The notes: generated from the letters alone by a model not told the origin. Shown: positions 51,504 through 61,322, counted from the stretch's first letter. The stretch is DNA of 64,000 nucleotides from Paenibacillus oenotherae (GCF_019443105.1 NZ_JAHZIJ010000001.1:372001-436000); one strand, 5' to 3'. Translations and numbers: made by a program.

Positions 51504-51683
51504 TCAGGTTGCTTTGGGCTCGTCGAGCGATTTGCGCTTGTCCGTTTGCGCTTTAACAATAAGTTGGTCGAGCGTCTGGCTGAGCAGCAGCACATCACGG
51601 TGCATAAAGGTCTGTTTCCTCATTGCTGCAGCCACCAGTTGACCACGCAGCCGTTCAAGCCGACGATTCGTAAGGTTGTCCAT
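51504..51683 (-). CDS. Spo0E-like aspartyl-phosphate phosphatase
   Basis: A 59-residue protein of the Spo0E/YnzD type. The family motif S-Q-E-L-D appears as SQTLD in [12 protein letters not shown], within a helical hairpin of two basic/acidic helices. Spo0E-type proteins dephosphorylate Spo0A~P and so delay sporulation. The ATG at 51683 gives the usual length; GTGGTG before it is a weak ribosome binding site. The glutamate of the motif is replaced by threonine, so activity is less certain than family membership. Confidence 0.8.
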   Translation of the reverse strand: MDNLTNRRLERLRGQLVAAAMRKQTFMHRDVLLLSQTLDQLIVKAQTDKRKSLDEPKAT

Positions 51684-51714
51684 ATTCATCACCACTTTAT
51701 CTGTTATCACGGAC

Positions 51715-51720
51715 ATTATA
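51715..51720 (-). promoter_or_regulatory. TATAAT element before the Spo0E-like gene
   Basis: TATAAT on the minus strand lies about 32 bases before the start. Further upstream is a direct repeat TGTAACA-N4-TGTAACA, which could be an operator. No good -35 is in position. Confidence 0.4.
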
Positions 51721-51790
51721 CGACGAGCGCCGAACAAAGAATGTCACAATCAGTCGAGCGAATTGTTACATTTATGTTACAGAAACAGAG

Positions 51791-51838
51791 ATGCTGCACG
51801 ACATATTGTAGCTCCAAAAGGAGTACAATCGTGCAGCA
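51791..51838. repeat. Long imperfect hairpin between punA and the Spo0E-like gene
   Basis: TGCTGCACGA pairs with TCGTGCAGCA, and ATTGTAGCTCC with GGAGTACAAT, around an AAAA loop with small bulges. No T run follows on the minus strand. It may control read-through from punA or stabilise an mRNA end. Confidence 0.7.
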
Positions 51839-51903
51839 TTATCATATCGAACAGATGCGCGGTATCTACCGCAAGCTCCGCGCCAACTGTGCGTTTCAGA
51901 TGA

Positions 51904-52728
51904 TTACAGCAAGGAGATCAGACCGTTGACAAGACCAAGGAATCGCGTCTTCACACGCTCGGTCGTCTCCATTACTTCCTCATGGGACAGCGGCTGGTTC
52001 AAAATACCCGATGCCATATTGCTTATGCACGAAATACCTAGTACCTCGATACCGGAATGACGCGCCGCGATAACTTCCGCAACCGTCGACATGCCCACTG
52101 CATCGGCTCCCATTGTCCGCATCATGCGGATCTCCGCAGGTGTCTCGTAGGAAGGGCCCAGAACGCCGACATAGACGCCTTCACGCAGTGTGAATCCTTG
52201 CGCCTCGGCCGTTTGGCGGGCCAGGCCGCGCAGCCGGCTGCTGTAAGCCTCCGACATATCGGGGAATCTCACGCCAAGCTCGTTGTCATTCGGTCCGACC
52301 AGCGGATTGCGTCCGGTCAGATTAATATGATCGCTGATCAGCATCAGATCGCCGGGATCATAGCCAGTGTTAATGCCTCCTGCAGCGTTCGTGACTACGA
52401 GCGTCTTCACTCCAATCGCCTTCATGACACGCACAGGGAAGGAAGTCAATTCAGGACCATAGCCCTCATACATGTGGAACCGTCCCCGCATAAGCACAAC
52501 GGTGCGCCCGGAGAGCGTGCCGATCAGCAGCTCGCCTGCATGTCCCTCAACCGTGGAGAGCGGAAAATGCGGAATATCCTGATACGCTATCGTCACAGCG
52601 TTCTCAATATAATCACCCAAAATCCCCAGCCCCGAACCCATAATAAGGCCGATCTCCGGCTGTACTTTAATCCGTGCAGTTATGTATTCCGCTGCCTCGC
52701 GGATATGTGCTCCTGTTAATAAATTCAT
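51904..52728 (-). CDS. punA: Purine-nucleoside phosphorylase
   Basis: Phosphorolyses inosine and guanosine to base and (deoxy)ribose 1-phosphate. The 274-residue protein belongs to the trimeric PNP family: GSGLGILGDYIENAV, MRGRFHMYEGYG and VTNAAGGINTGYDPGDLMLISDHINLTGRNPL. Neighbouring deoB converts its sugar product further. About 84 bases separate it from deoB. Confidence 0.96.
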   Translation of the reverse strand: MNLLTGAHIREAAEYITARIKVQPEIGLIMGSGLGILGDYIENAVTIAYQDIPHFPLSTVEGHAGELLIGTLSGRTVVLMRGRFHMYEGYGPELTSFPVRVMKAIGVKTLVVTNAAGGINTGYDPGDLMLISDHINLTGRNPLVGPNDNELGVRFPDMSEAYSSRLRGLARQTAEAQGFTLREGVYVGVLGPSYETPAEIRMMRTMGADAVGMSTVAEVIAARHSGIEVLGISCISNMASGILNQPLSHEEVMETTERVKTRFLGLVNGLISLL

Positions 52729-52812
52729 TATAAATGCCTCCCATGCGATTTGAATTATTATAGTGGCTGCGCCGGGCAGCGCAGAGCCTGCCTGCCCGCG
52801 GCGGCCCTTCCC

Positions 52813-53988
52813 CTAACGCAGCATGCTCAGGAACGAGCTGCCATGCTCCGGCGACTGCACGCCGAAATTATCGGCGATTGTAGCCGCGATATCCGCAAAA
52901 GTCGAACGAATGCCAAGTGAGCCATGCGCCTGAAAAGCTGGACTGTACACGAGCAATGGCACATACTCACGGGTATGATCCGTTCCAGGATGCGTCGGAT
53001 CGTTGCCATGATCGGCAGTTACGATCAGCAAATCCTTGTCGCCGACCAGCTTCTCAAGCTCCGGAACCGCCCTGTCGAACGCTTCCAGCGCCTCCGCATA
53101 GCCCTGCGGGTCACGGCGGTGGCCGTAAAGCGAATCGAAATCGACCAGATTGGTAAACAGCAGCCCCTTGAAGCTGCGGGCCAGCGTCTGTGCCGTTTGC
53201 CCGATGCCATCGGCATTGCTCTTGGTCGGAAGCGACTCCGTGATGCCCTCCATACTGAAAATATCACCGATCTTGCCAACTGCGATTACGTCAAGGCCGC
53301 TGTCCTTGAGCGAATCAAGGATCGTGGGCTCGGGCGGCGCAACCGCGTAATCATGGCGGTTGGGCGTTCGCTTGAACGCCCCGGGCTTGCCGACATACGG
53401 CCTGGCGATTACCCGTCCAACCGCATAGCGGTCATCAAGCGTAAGCTCGCGGGCAATCCGGCAAGCCTCATACAGCTCTTCGAGCGGAATGATCTCTTCA
53501 TGCGCAGCAATCTGAAAGACGCTGTCCGCTGAGGTATAAACAATCCATTGCCCTGTTCGCATCTGCTCCTCGCCAAGCTCGTCGAGAATTTCAGTCCCGC
53601 TGGCCGGCTTGTTGCCGAGAACGCCCCGGCCTGTCCGCGCCTCGAACTCGCCCAGCAGCTCCTTTGGGAATCCTTCGGGGAAGGTGCGGAAAGGAACTGT
53701 CACTCTCAGGCCAGCGATCTCCCAGTGTCCCGTCATCGTATCTTTGCCGACGGAGGCCTCTGCCATCTTCCCGAAGTATGCGCCCGCCTCAGCCGCAGGT
53801 GTCCAAGCCCCCAGCGGCGCAATCCGGTCAAGCCCCCAGCGGCGAAGATTCGGCAGATTAAGGGCAGGAACACGCTCCAAAATATGCCCGATCGTATGGG
53901 ATCCGGCATCTCCGAAGGCTGCCGCATCCGGCATCTCGCCAATCCCTACACTGTCGAGCACAATAACTGCAATCCGGTCAAAAGACAT
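52813..53988 (-). CDS. deoB: Phosphopentomutase
   Basis: Converts (deoxy)ribose 1-phosphate to the 5-phosphate, feeding nucleoside sugars into metabolism. The 391-residue alkaline-phosphatase-superfamily protein has the metal aspartate in [14 protein letters not shown], the phosphothreonine site [10 protein letters not shown] and the metal site [19 protein letters not shown]. With punA and pdp it forms a salvage cluster, placed after xerD as in B. subtilis. Confidence 0.96.
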   Translation of the reverse strand: MSFDRIAVIVLDSVGIGEMPDAAAFGDAGSHTIGHILERVPALNLPNLRRWGLDRIAPLGAWTPAAEAGAYFGKMAEASVGKDTMTGHWEIAGLRVTVPFRTFPEGFPKELLGEFEARTGRGVLGNKPASGTEILDELGEEQMRTGQWIVYTSADSVFQIAAHEEIIPLEELYEACRIARELTLDDRYAVGRVIARPYVGKPGAFKRTPNRHDYAVAPPEPTILDSLKDSGLDVIAVGKIGDIFSMEGITESLPTKSNADGIGQTAQTLARSFKGLLFTNLVDFDSLYGHRRDPQGYAEALEAFDRAVPELEKLVGDKDLLIVTADHGNDPTHPGTDHTREYVPLLVYSPAFQAHGSLGIRSTFADIAATIADNFGVQSPEHGSSFLSMLR

Positions 53989-54031
53989 CTCATCACTCCT
54001 TCTTCCAAGGCACTATGACCATAGACGTATA

Positions 54032-54931
54032 TTATTTCACCTTCGCCCTGGGATGTGCAAGATTATAGACGTCCTTCATGCGCGTCTTCGTTACCTGTGT
54101 ATAAATCTGTGTTGTCGAAATATCGGCATGGCCCAGCATTTCCTGGACAGACCGCAGATCCGCCCCGTTCTCCAGCAGGTGCGCGGCAAAGGAATGCCGC
54201 AGTGTATGCGGCGTAATTTCGCTTAGAATACCCGCCTCCACGGCATGCTTTTTGATGATTTTCCAGAAGCCCTGCCTTGTCATTCGGGTGCCCAGATGGT
54301 TCAGGAACAGCGCCTGCTCCGTACAGTCGCCCTTCAGAAGCTTATGACGCATAGATTGGATGTAGGTAGTCAGCGCTTTGCAAGCAACTCCTCCAAGCGG
54401 AACGATCCGCTCCTTGGCATTCGTGCCCACACAGCGGATAAAGCCCATGCTCGCATCGACATGCTCGACATCAAGCGTGATCAGCTCCGTTACCCGGATT
54501 CCAGTCGCATACAGCACTTCCAGCATCGCATTGTCCCGGGCGCCAGCAGCCGTCGTAATGACCGGAACGCTTAGAATCCGCTCAACCTCTTCTACCGTCA
54601 GCACTTTCGGCAGCCGCTTCTCCTGCTTGGGTGTCTCCAGTTCAGTGGAGGGATCGTAAGCAATAAACCGTTCTCTCGTCAAATATTGAAAAAACGAACG
54701 GATTGAAACTGTATATCGTGAAACAGTCGCAACAGCTCTGCCCTGCTGCCGCAGCTCATTTAAATATCGCAAAATATGATGCTTGTGAACATCCCCAATC
54801 GCGGATACCCCTTGCAATTGAAAGTAGTCGATAAAAATATTCAAATCACGCTCGTAGGATTCGAGAGTGTTCGGGGAGAGTCTTCGTTCGGACGATAGAA
54901 ACTGGATAAATGATCGTAGATGTGCTTTCAT
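54032..54931 (-). CDS. xerD: Site-specific tyrosine recombinase XerD
   Basis: Resolves chromosome dimers at dif together with XerC. The 299-residue protein has an N-terminal SAM-like DNA-binding domain and a C-terminal catalytic domain with arginine in ATGIRVTELI, HTLRHSF and the tyrosine in ADISTTQIYTQV. The ATG at 54931 follows AAAGGA. It lies between deoB and the DUF4227 gene, the B. subtilis order, which favours XerD over an integrase. Confidence 0.95.
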   Translation of the reverse strand: MKAHLRSFIQFLSSERRLSPNTLESYERDLNIFIDYFQLQGVSAIGDVHKHHILRYLNELRQQGRAVATVSRYTVSIRSFFQYLTRERFIAYDPSTELETPKQEKRLPKVLTVEEVERILSVPVITTAAGARDNAMLEVLYATGIRVTELITLDVEHVDASMGFIRCVGTNAKERIVPLGGVACKALTTYIQSMRHKLLKGDCTEQALFLNHLGTRMTRQGFWKIIKKHAVEAGILSEITPHTLRHSFAAHLLENGADLRSVQEMLGHADISTTQIYTQVTKTRMKDVYNLAHPRAKVK

Positions 54932-55072
54932 GGGTCGGTCCTTTCCCTGAAAAATCGTTCCGATGGCGCATTTGTCCTTATGTATATTCCACAATGCCCC
55001 CGAGTTCTCCTGCCAATGAACGGCAATTCTTGTCGAATCATTGCAGAACCGCCTTTATCCCATGTCCCCCGC

Positions 55073-55306
55073 TTACTCCCCATACCAGTAAAATAACCGC
55101 AGTCTGTCCGATAAAGTGTTCTCCTCCAGCGGCGCAGGCTGTGCCCGAAACACTTTCTCGGCGCTGCCCTGCGGCACTCTGTAGGGGTCTTCGGGAGCTA
55201 TCCATACCGCAATGTAACGGCAGCCGTTATACATCACGATCGTGAACAGAGCCAGCAGCACAATGAACACGATCCTCCTTGTCCATCTCCGAACCGATAA
55301 GACCAT
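55073..55306 (-). CDS. yqzK: Small membrane protein, DUF4227 (YqzK-like)
   Basis: A 77-residue protein with one transmembrane segment at about 11-30 and a soluble tail containing EDPYRVPQGSAEKVF and ending in FYWYGE. Size, the DPYRxPxG motif and position between fur and xerD match YqzK/DUF4227. Function is unknown. Confidence 0.83.
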   Translation of the reverse strand: MVLSVRRWTRRIVFIVLLALFTIVMYNGCRYIAVWIAPEDPYRVPQGSAEKVFRAQPAPLEENTLSDRLRLFYWYGE

Positions 55307-55446
55307 GACCGGCGACCCCCTCTTTCATAAGTGAGACGGACAATAATGGTTGTCCCTTACAACACCATATGAAGAGTGCCATCCAATCATGACTTATAAA
55401 GCTGTATTCGAAGGCATGCCTTCCCTTCTCCTGGCGAGATGCCATC

Positions 55447-56580
55447 CTAGTCGAATGGCTTGCTGCCAATCAGCTGCTCCAGCGCCATGTAAGGCATGAC
55501 TACAGCCTCCGCAACCTGCGGATGCGTGACATGGCCCTTGAACGTGTTGACTCCCTTGCTCAGCGGCTCATCCTGCAGCAAGGCTTGCTTCAGTCCCTTG
55601 TTCGCAAGGTCAAGCGCATAGGACATCGTCACATTCGTCAAGGCAAAGGTTGACGTGCGCGGTACAGCACCCGGCATATTAGCCACCGCATAATGAAGCA
55701 CGCCATATTTCTCATAGATCGGATTGCTGTGCGTCGTTACACGGTCAATCGTCGCGATGGAGCCGCCTTGATCGACAGCTACGTCAACGATTACCGCCCC
55801 TTTTTTCATCGTCTGCACCATTTCATCCGATACGAGCTGCGGAGCGCGGGCGCCTGGAATCAATACCGCACCGATGAGCAGATCCGCTTTTCGAACGGCG
55901 TTGGCGATATTATAGGGATTGGACATTAAAGTCCGGATTCTTCCGCCGAAGACATCATCAATATAACGCATCCGGTCAGCGCTTTTCTCCAGAATGACGA
56001 CACTTGCTCCCATGCCTAGTGCAATTCTTGCCGCATTGATGCCGACCGTTCCTCCGCCGATGATGATGACCTCCGCAGGGGGCACGCCTGGAACACCGCC
56101 AAGCAGAATTCCTCTCCCGCCGTAGAAAGCCTCCAGAAATTGCGACCCCACCTGAACCGCCATTCGCCCCGCCACCTCACTCATCGGAGTGAGCAGCGGC
56201 AAGCTCCCGTTCTTCAACTGAATCGTCTCGTATGCAATTCCTGTCACACCCTTCTGGACGAGCGCCTTGGTCAGCTCAGGAGCAGCAGCCAAATGCAAGT
56301 AAGTGAACAGCAGCAGGTTCTGGCGAAAATGTGAAAATTCCTCCGGCAGCGGCTCCTTCACCTTCATAATCATCTCAGCCCTCGCCCACACTTCTGCGGC
56401 ATTGTCTATCATGACCGCCCCTTCGGCTGCATACGAATCATCGTCAAAGCCGCTCCCGATACCGGCACTGGACTCAACCAGCACTTCATGGCCTGCAGCC
56501 TTCAGCATGCTGGCCCCAGCCGGCGTCAATGCCACGCGGAACTCACTTCCTTTAATCTCCTTAGGCACACCGATTATCAT
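55447..56580 (-). CDS. ald: Alanine dehydrogenase
   Basis: Oxidises L-alanine to pyruvate and ammonia with NAD. The 377-residue protein has [17 protein letters not shown] at the N-terminus, the Rossmann motif [18 protein letters not shown] and [15 protein letters not shown] near the C-terminus. The ATG at 56580 follows AGGAGG. It faces away from the protease gene, with which it shares a 267-base upstream region. In spore formers Ald supports germination on alanine and late sporulation. Confidence 0.96.
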   Translation of the reverse strand: MIIGVPKEIKGSEFRVALTPAGASMLKAAGHEVLVESSAGIGSGFDDDSYAAEGAVMIDNAAEVWARAEMIMKVKEPLPEEFSHFRQNLLLFTYLHLAAAPELTKALVQKGVTGIAYETIQLKNGSLPLLTPMSEVAGRMAVQVGSQFLEAFYGGRGILLGGVPGVPPAEVIIIGGGTVGINAARIALGMGASVVILEKSADRMRYIDDVFGGRIRTLMSNPYNIANAVRKADLLIGAVLIPGARAPQLVSDEMVQTMKKGAVIVDVAVDQGGSIATIDRVTTHSNPIYEKYGVLHYAVANMPGAVPRTSTFALTNVTMSYALDLANKGLKQALLQDEPLSKGVNTFKGHVTHPQVAEAVVMPYMALEQLIGSKPFD

Positions 56581-56847
56581 CACAATTCCTCCTCTTAGTA
56601 ACATCTGCTAACTATAATAGCACTATATGACTGGATTTCAGTCGCTGTCCATCGCTTTGTGCCTTACTTGTCCTTTACGATACGGTTTCCTCTCCTGCTA
56701 CAAATTATGTGCTTGAAGGGCAGCCGCCCATGCCTCTGGTTGTTTGCCTCCATACACTGGATTAATCGGCGCAGCATCTTGGATGCAAGACAACGGTTCC
56801 AGATCATCAATGTTCAATTGTTGGAACAATATAAGGAGGATCTTTCA

Positions 56848-58158
56848 TTGAAAAGAGTAGAACGATTGCTTTTGCACTGCTCTAGCGGCACCGTATCTGG
56901 ACAACATACTGTTCGCCAAATAATTGGATTCAAGACACAATCTAATTACAAGCGATGCATTAAGGAACTGTCGCGGCATGGCATTAAACCCGTCAAGAGC
57001 ATACGTCAAAGCCGTGTCATCTCCTGTCTTCTGGACGGCCGCCGTACCGAACAGCTGCAATCGCTCAAAAATCACCCGCATGTTAAATATGTGGAGCCTG
57101 ATTTGAAAATCAGTTCACACGGCCTCTCGCCTGCGTTCATCGCGCCTCCTTCAGCAGCGAAAGCAAAACGAACAAACAGCCGGCCCCTCCACTGTACAGC
57201 TGCGACTTCCACATACAACCGGGCGTCCCGCCCTCTTCTGCTTCCGCCTATCTTCTCGAACTCAGCCACCATCAGCAAAGAAATCACTTGGAACATCAAC
57301 CGAATTCAAGCCCCCGACGTATGGGCCTCGACATGCGGAGAGGGCGTTGGGATTGCCATTATTGATACCGGAATCGCATCACATCCTGATCTGCAAATTG
57401 CGGGAGGCGTGAACACCATCGACGGTTCATCCTACCAGGATGACAACGGCCACGGCACCCATGTTGCCGGAACCGCCGCCGCCCTTGGAACGAACGGCAA
57501 CATTGCCGGAACGGCACCCAAGGCCAGCCTCTATGCGGTCAAGGCGCTTGATGCGGACGGGGCCGGCTACGTATCCGATATTATTGCCGGAATCGACTGG
57601 TGCATAAAGAAAAAAATCAAAGTCATCAACATGAGTCTCGGCTTGCAAAATGCTACAAGCGCAGCACTGCGCGATGCGGTTCAGCGGGCGTATAAGCAAG
57701 GCATCGTCATTGTCGCATCCGCCGGCAATTCTGGCCCGAACAGCGGCACAATAGATGAGCCGGCAAGCTATTCCGAGACGATAGCAGTGGCCGCTTCTAC
57801 GATTGCCAACGGTATTGCGGACTTCAGCAGCCGCGGCTCCGGTATCGATATTGCCGCACCCGGCAGCATTATCCGTTCCACCTGGCTTAAGAACGGCTAT
57901 CAGGTCCTTTCCGGCACCAGCATGGCTTGTCCTCATGCTGCTGGCAGCGCTGCGCTCATTTTGGCCAAGGAGCCTAATCTGACCCCTGCGCAGGTAGCCG
58001 AGCGGCTGCGGTCATCCGCACTGACTCTGCCCGGTTACGTCGCACAATCACAAGGCTCCGGCCTGCTCCAGATTGCCGATGCTATGAGCAAAAAGAATAC
58101 CAATGCCGCCGCGAGACGCAAACGCATCCTGCAGCGCAGAGCCGGCAGCCGCAGATGA
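56848..58158 (+). CDS. Subtilisin-like S8 protease without signal peptide
   Basis: A 436-residue serine protease with the triad visible as D173 (AIIDTGI), H202 (NGHGTHVAGT) and S358 (GTSMACPH), and the oxyanion-hole asparagine N294 (SAGNSG). Residues 1-90 resemble an I9-type propeptide (HPHVKYVEPDLKI is its typical end). A basic linker of about 60 residues follows. No signal peptide is seen with the start at TTG 56848, which follows AAGGAGG. Either the protein is intracellular, perhaps acting in the spore or mother cell, or it leaves by another route. The C-terminus is strongly basic (RRKRILQRRAGSRR). Confidence 0.88.
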   Translation: MKRVERLLLHCSSGTVSGQHTVRQIIGFKTQSNYKRCIKELSRHGIKPVKSIRQSRVISCLLDGRRTEQLQSLKNHPHVKYVEPDLKISSHGLSPAFIAPPSAAKAKRTNSRPLHCTAATSTYNRASRPLLLPPIFSNSATISKEITWNINRIQAPDVWASTCGEGVGIAIIDTGIASHPDLQIAGGVNTIDGSSYQDDNGHGTHVAGTAAALGTNGNIAGTAPKASLYAVKALDADGAGYVSDIIAGIDWCIKKKIKVINMSLGLQNATSAALRDAVQRAYKQGIVIVASAGNSGPNSGTIDEPASYSETIAVAASTIANGIADFSSRGSGIDIAAPGSIIRSTWLKNGYQVLSGTSMACPHAAGSAALILAKEPNLTPAQVAERLRSSALTLPGYVAQSQGSGLLQIADAMSKKNTNAAARRKRILQRRAGSRR

Positions 58159-58162
58159 TAAA

Positions 58163-58220
58163 AAAACTCCTTCGTGCGGCATGGTTTCGCTGTAAGCGAA
58201 TCATACCGCACAAAAGGAGT
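58163..58220. terminator. Shared terminator between the S8 protease gene and fur
   Basis: AACTCCTT-GTGCGG-ATG-TTTCGCT pairs with AGCGAA-CAT-CCGCAC-AAGGAGTT with a few bulges. On the minus strand TTTTTTT follows. It overlaps the fur stop codon. Confidence 0.85.
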
Positions 58221-58675
58221 TATTGTTGTTGATCGTTCTTACTGCGGCATCTGCTGCAGACACCTTGAAAATCAAGCCGATGATCGATAACCGTGAAACC
58301 AAATTCCAATTCTAACCGTTCTTCCAGCGGGCCAAGCCAATCTTCTAATATTTCGTCCATCGCTCCGCATTGTACACAGATCAAATGGTGATGATGGTGT
58401 TTGTTGTTGTCCGTACGCAAATCATATCGGGCCACTCCGTCTCCGAAATTCAATTTCTCCACGACGTGAAGCTCGGTTAGCAGCTCCAAAGTCCGATATA
58501 CGGTTGCTAATCCAATCTCAGGCGCCTTGTCCTTCACAAGCATAAAAACATCTTCCGCGCTGAGATGATCCTCTTCATTCTCCAAAAGTACTCGTAGTGT
58601 CGCTTCGCGTTGCGGGGTTAGTTTGTACCCTTGCGACTGCAGCTGCTGCTTAATCTTATCAATCCGGGATTCCAT
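58220..58675 (-). CDS. fur: Fur-family ferric uptake regulator
   Basis: A 151-residue metal-responsive repressor. The winged-helix part (QGYKLTPQREATLRVL, GLATVYRTLELL) is followed by a metal-binding dimer domain with HHHHH at 93-97 and two C-x2-C pairs (C100/C103 and C140/C143) that bind structural zinc. Position next to yqzK and xerD matches B. subtilis Fur rather than PerR or Zur. It has a good SigA promoter. Confidence 0.95.
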   Translation of the reverse strand: MESRIDKIKQQLQSQGYKLTPQREATLRVLLENEEDHLSAEDVFMLVKDKAPEIGLATVYRTLELLTELHVVEKLNFGDGVARYDLRTDNNKHHHHHLICVQCGAMDEILEDWLGPLEERLELEFGFTVIDHRLDFQGVCSRCRSKNDQQQ

Positions 58676-58727
58676 GGTTTCCCCCCTCGCACTGCCTTGC
58701 GCCCATCACCGGAAAACGTTTGCTTTC

Positions 58728-58757
58728 ATTATAGGGGCACATTGCGAGTAAAGTCAA
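58728..58757 (-). promoter_or_regulatory. SigA promoter for fur
   Basis: On the minus strand TTGACT and TATAAT are 18 bases apart, about 50 bases before the fur ATG. Confidence 0.8.
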
Positions 58758-58773
58758 ACCCTTTTTAGAATCA

Positions 58774-59418
58774 TTATAATCCTCCCGCGACCTCGGACAG
58801 CAGCGGCACAGCCCACTTCAGCATAGCTGGCGATACAAAGGTCTCAATCGACGCTGCCGCCGCAATCATAATGAGCATCAGCCCAAACGTCCCCGTATGC
58901 GCGAGGAAGGGCTCGCTTAACGTCCCGTAGCGGCCCATGAGCCGATTGCGGACAATGTACAGGGAGAAAGAAAGGGCAGATACACTTGCAATCAACAGCG
59001 CAGGAACAACGAGCAGATTAGGCGGAGCAACAGAAACCAGCGAGAACAGAAGACCTTTCCATGAATATTGGCTGACAAGCGTGCCTACCGTGAACCCGAC
59101 CAGCACTCCTTTGAGAAAATCAAGCGCCAGCACGAGCGGCATGCCGACAACCGTAAGCCCAAGCACCCATACAAGCAGAAGCCATTTGCCATGGAAAAAG
59201 ACACGATCCCAGAAGGACAGAGCGCCATCCGGCAGCAGTCCTTTCTCGGCTCGTTCCGCGAATTTCTGCACATAACCGGCCAGATCCTGCTGCTGATCAA
59301 GCGTCAATGCATTGACAAGCAAGGCGCCAAAGACGATCCCCACTATAAAAATAACCGCAACGAATACATAGATCGTGAACTGATCCTTCATCAGCAGTCC
59401 CTTCGGCGATGCTCGCAT
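58774..59418 (-). CDS. spoIIM: Stage II sporulation protein M
   Basis: A 214-residue membrane protein of the SpoIIDMP complex, needed for septal wall hydrolysis and engulfment. It has about five transmembrane segments with the conserved FFHGKWLLLVWVLGLTVVG and GFTVGTLVSQYSWKG regions. The ATG at 59418 is preferred over an upstream GTG because GGGAG is well spaced. It is located between endoQ and fur. Confidence 0.94.
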   Translation of the reverse strand: MRASPKGLLMKDQFTIYVFVAVIFIVGIVFGALLVNALTLDQQQDLAGYVQKFAERAEKGLLPDGALSFWDRVFFHGKWLLLVWVLGLTVVGMPLVLALDFLKGVLVGFTVGTLVSQYSWKGLLFSLVSVAPPNLLVVPALLIASVSALSFSLYIVRNRLMGRYGTLSEPFLAHTGTFGLMLIMIAAAASIETFVSPAMLKWAVPLLSEVAGGL

Positions 59419-59558
59419 GTCACACACTCCCACATTCGAATGGTACAGTGTATGTCCAAGCCATCGCCGCTATGACGCCGCAGCTAAGTCAAGCCGCGTA
59501 AATTCGCTTCATCGCGCTGCGCGGTTGCGCGCTGCTCCTCCCAGGGCGCGTGCGCACG

Positions 59559-60761
59559 CTATTTCCGCTTTCTGGCCACTTTGCCGTATTGACCGCCGCC
59601 GCCAGAGCTAAGCTCCACAGTTCCTTGCCGTGCACTGACGATCACTTCTGCCGCGGCTGCTCCGACTATGGCAGCAATCTCTTCCGGTGCAGCATCATGC
59701 AGGACTGCCATCTCTGTGCCGAAGCGCTCAAGAAGCTTGTCCAGCGACCGTTTCCCGATTCCCGGGATGAATTCCAGCGGCACCTGATAAATATACGGCG
59801 GACGTCCTTCCGAGACATGCGATTGCTCTCTTCCGGCAAACCGGGCAAGCTGCTCGATCCGGTCCATAACGCCCCGAACCAGCTTAGGGCTGCCGCACAT
59901 GGGACAACGCTCGGCTGCGGCCTCATCGCCCGCCAGCGAGCCGCAGTTCAAGCAGTAGGTACGATGATATTTGCCAAGCAGCGGGTTCAGTCCATAATTA
60001 GCGGCAATTGACCTGCCCTCCCGGCCTCCCAGCGCCAGCCTCAGCTCAGCGTAAGACGGCTCAGCCAAATGCATGGCATTGTATTCCCGGCCGATCTTGG
60101 CGATGGAATGGGCATCGGAATTCGTGACGAAAGGGATGCCGTCCAGATCCGGTATCCATCCCGCCATCATGCTGTCCGAGCTTAGTCCAAGCTCCACGGC
60201 ATCCACCAGCTCCGGGTCCAATGTCTCCTGAAGCGTATCCGAGCAGCTGCCGAACAGGCTCTTGTGGGGCGTGAAAATATGAGCAGGTATAAATAATCCG
60301 CCCCGTCCCTTCACCTCTTCCTGAAGCACTCGTGCCGGCACATAGATACGCTGCGAGCTGAGCCCGATGTTGCGCATATGCCTGCTCATCCAGCCAGAGA
60401 ACTGCCGCATCGCCTCCAATGTCGGCATATAAGCCAGGTGATGAGCGGGACCGCAGCCGGGATCCCTCACCTCAATTTCTGCGCCAAGCACAATTGTAGT
60501 TCCTTTATAACGAATTCCGCCGCCTTCCGCCTCGGACATTTCGCCTGAGTCAAGAAGAGCCATAATATCATGCTGCACACCCGGCGCATGACAATCAATG
60601 ATGCCAAGAAGATGAATGCCTTTGCGGACAGCAGCCTCATGAGCGATATTGCGAAAGGTAAGATCGCGGCTCCCGCTGATCTTCACCGGATCGCCGTTCT
60701 CCGTGCGGCCAATATGAATATGCAGGTCAGCGAATACCCGCTTCAGTGCCGTGTGATCCAT
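59559..60761 (-). CDS. Endonuclease Q-type DNA repair protein (YqxK-like)
   Basis: A 400-residue protein with an N-terminal PHP metal-dependent hydrolase domain (DLHIHIG, IIDCHAPG, AHIFTPHK, TNSDAHS), a zinc knuckle CLNCG...CPMCG (about 266-288) and a C-terminal helix-hairpin-helix region (EFIPGIGKRSLDKLLERFG). This architecture is endonuclease Q, which nicks DNA 5' of deaminated bases. In B. subtilis the same gene is YqxK, next to nudF. The last residues are a Gly-rich and basic tail. Confidence 0.9.
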   Translation of the reverse strand: MDHTALKRVFADLHIHIGRTENGDPVKISGSRDLTFRNIAHEAAVRKGIHLLGIIDCHAPGVQHDIMALLDSGEMSEAEGGGIRYKGTTIVLGAEIEVRDPGCGPAHHLAYMPTLEAMRQFSGWMSRHMRNIGLSSQRIYVPARVLQEEVKGRGGLFIPAHIFTPHKSLFGSCSDTLQETLDPELVDAVELGLSSDSMMAGWIPDLDGIPFVTNSDAHSIAKIGREYNAMHLAEPSYAELRLALGGREGRSIAANYGLNPLLGKYHRTYCLNCGSLAGDEAAAERCPMCGSPKLVRGVMDRIEQLARFAGREQSHVSEGRPPYIYQVPLEFIPGIGKRSLDKLLERFGTEMAVLHDAAPEEIAAIVGAAAAEVIVSARQGTVELSSGGGGQYGKVARKRK

Positions 60762-60764
60762 TCG

Positions 60765-61322
60765 CTAAATTTCTCCCGTTAGCCTGTAGATATGCCAGGC
60801 ATAGACGGCCAGAATAGTCTTCGCATCGCTGATTCGCTCCTCACGGATATACGTCTGCGCCTGTTCGAACGTAATCGCCTCGACCGCAAGATACTCATCC
60901 TCATCCGGCCTGCTCTCGCCCTTCACAAGATCCTCCGCAACAAAGAGAAACAGCTTCTCATCGGCAAACCCCGGTGAGGTATAGAAGGCGCTGATCGGGC
61001 GAAGACGTCCCGCACGGTAGCCTGTTTCCTCCTCCAGCTCGCGCGCCGCGGCAGTTATGGGGTCCTCCCCGCTGTCCAGCTTTCCTGCCGGGATCTCGAT
61101 CTGAAATTTCTCCATCGGCTTCCGATATTGCTCGACGACAAGCATTTTGCCGTCTATCAAAGCAAGAACGGCGGCCGCTCCGGGATGCTTCACAATTTCG
61201 CGCGTCGCGGTTCCGCCATGCGGGAGCTGCACCGTATCGACCTGAAGAGAGATGACCTTCCCCTGGAAGATCGGTTCCGTTTTTATCGTCAGCTCTCGGA
61301 ATTCATCCGTTTTCTTTAGCAT
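60765..61322 (-). CDS. nudF: ADP-ribose pyrophosphatase (Nudix)
   Basis: Hydrolyses ADP-ribose to AMP and ribose 5-phosphate. The 185-residue protein has a perfect Nudix box, GKLDSGEDPITAAARELEEETGY, and the upstream ADP-ribose segment VVEQYRKPMEKFQIEIPAG. It starts just after a short region that separates it from the divergent mciZ gene, and ends three bases before endoQ, so the two are likely co-transcribed. Confidence 0.94.
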   Translation of the reverse strand: MLKKTDEFRELTIKTEPIFQGKVISLQVDTVQLPHGGTATREIVKHPGAAAVLALIDGKMLVVEQYRKPMEKFQIEIPAGKLDSGEDPITAAARELEEETGYRAGRLRPISAFYTSPGFADEKLFLFVAEDLVKGESRPDEDEYLAVEAITFEQAQTYIREERISDAKTILAVYAWHIYRLTGEI

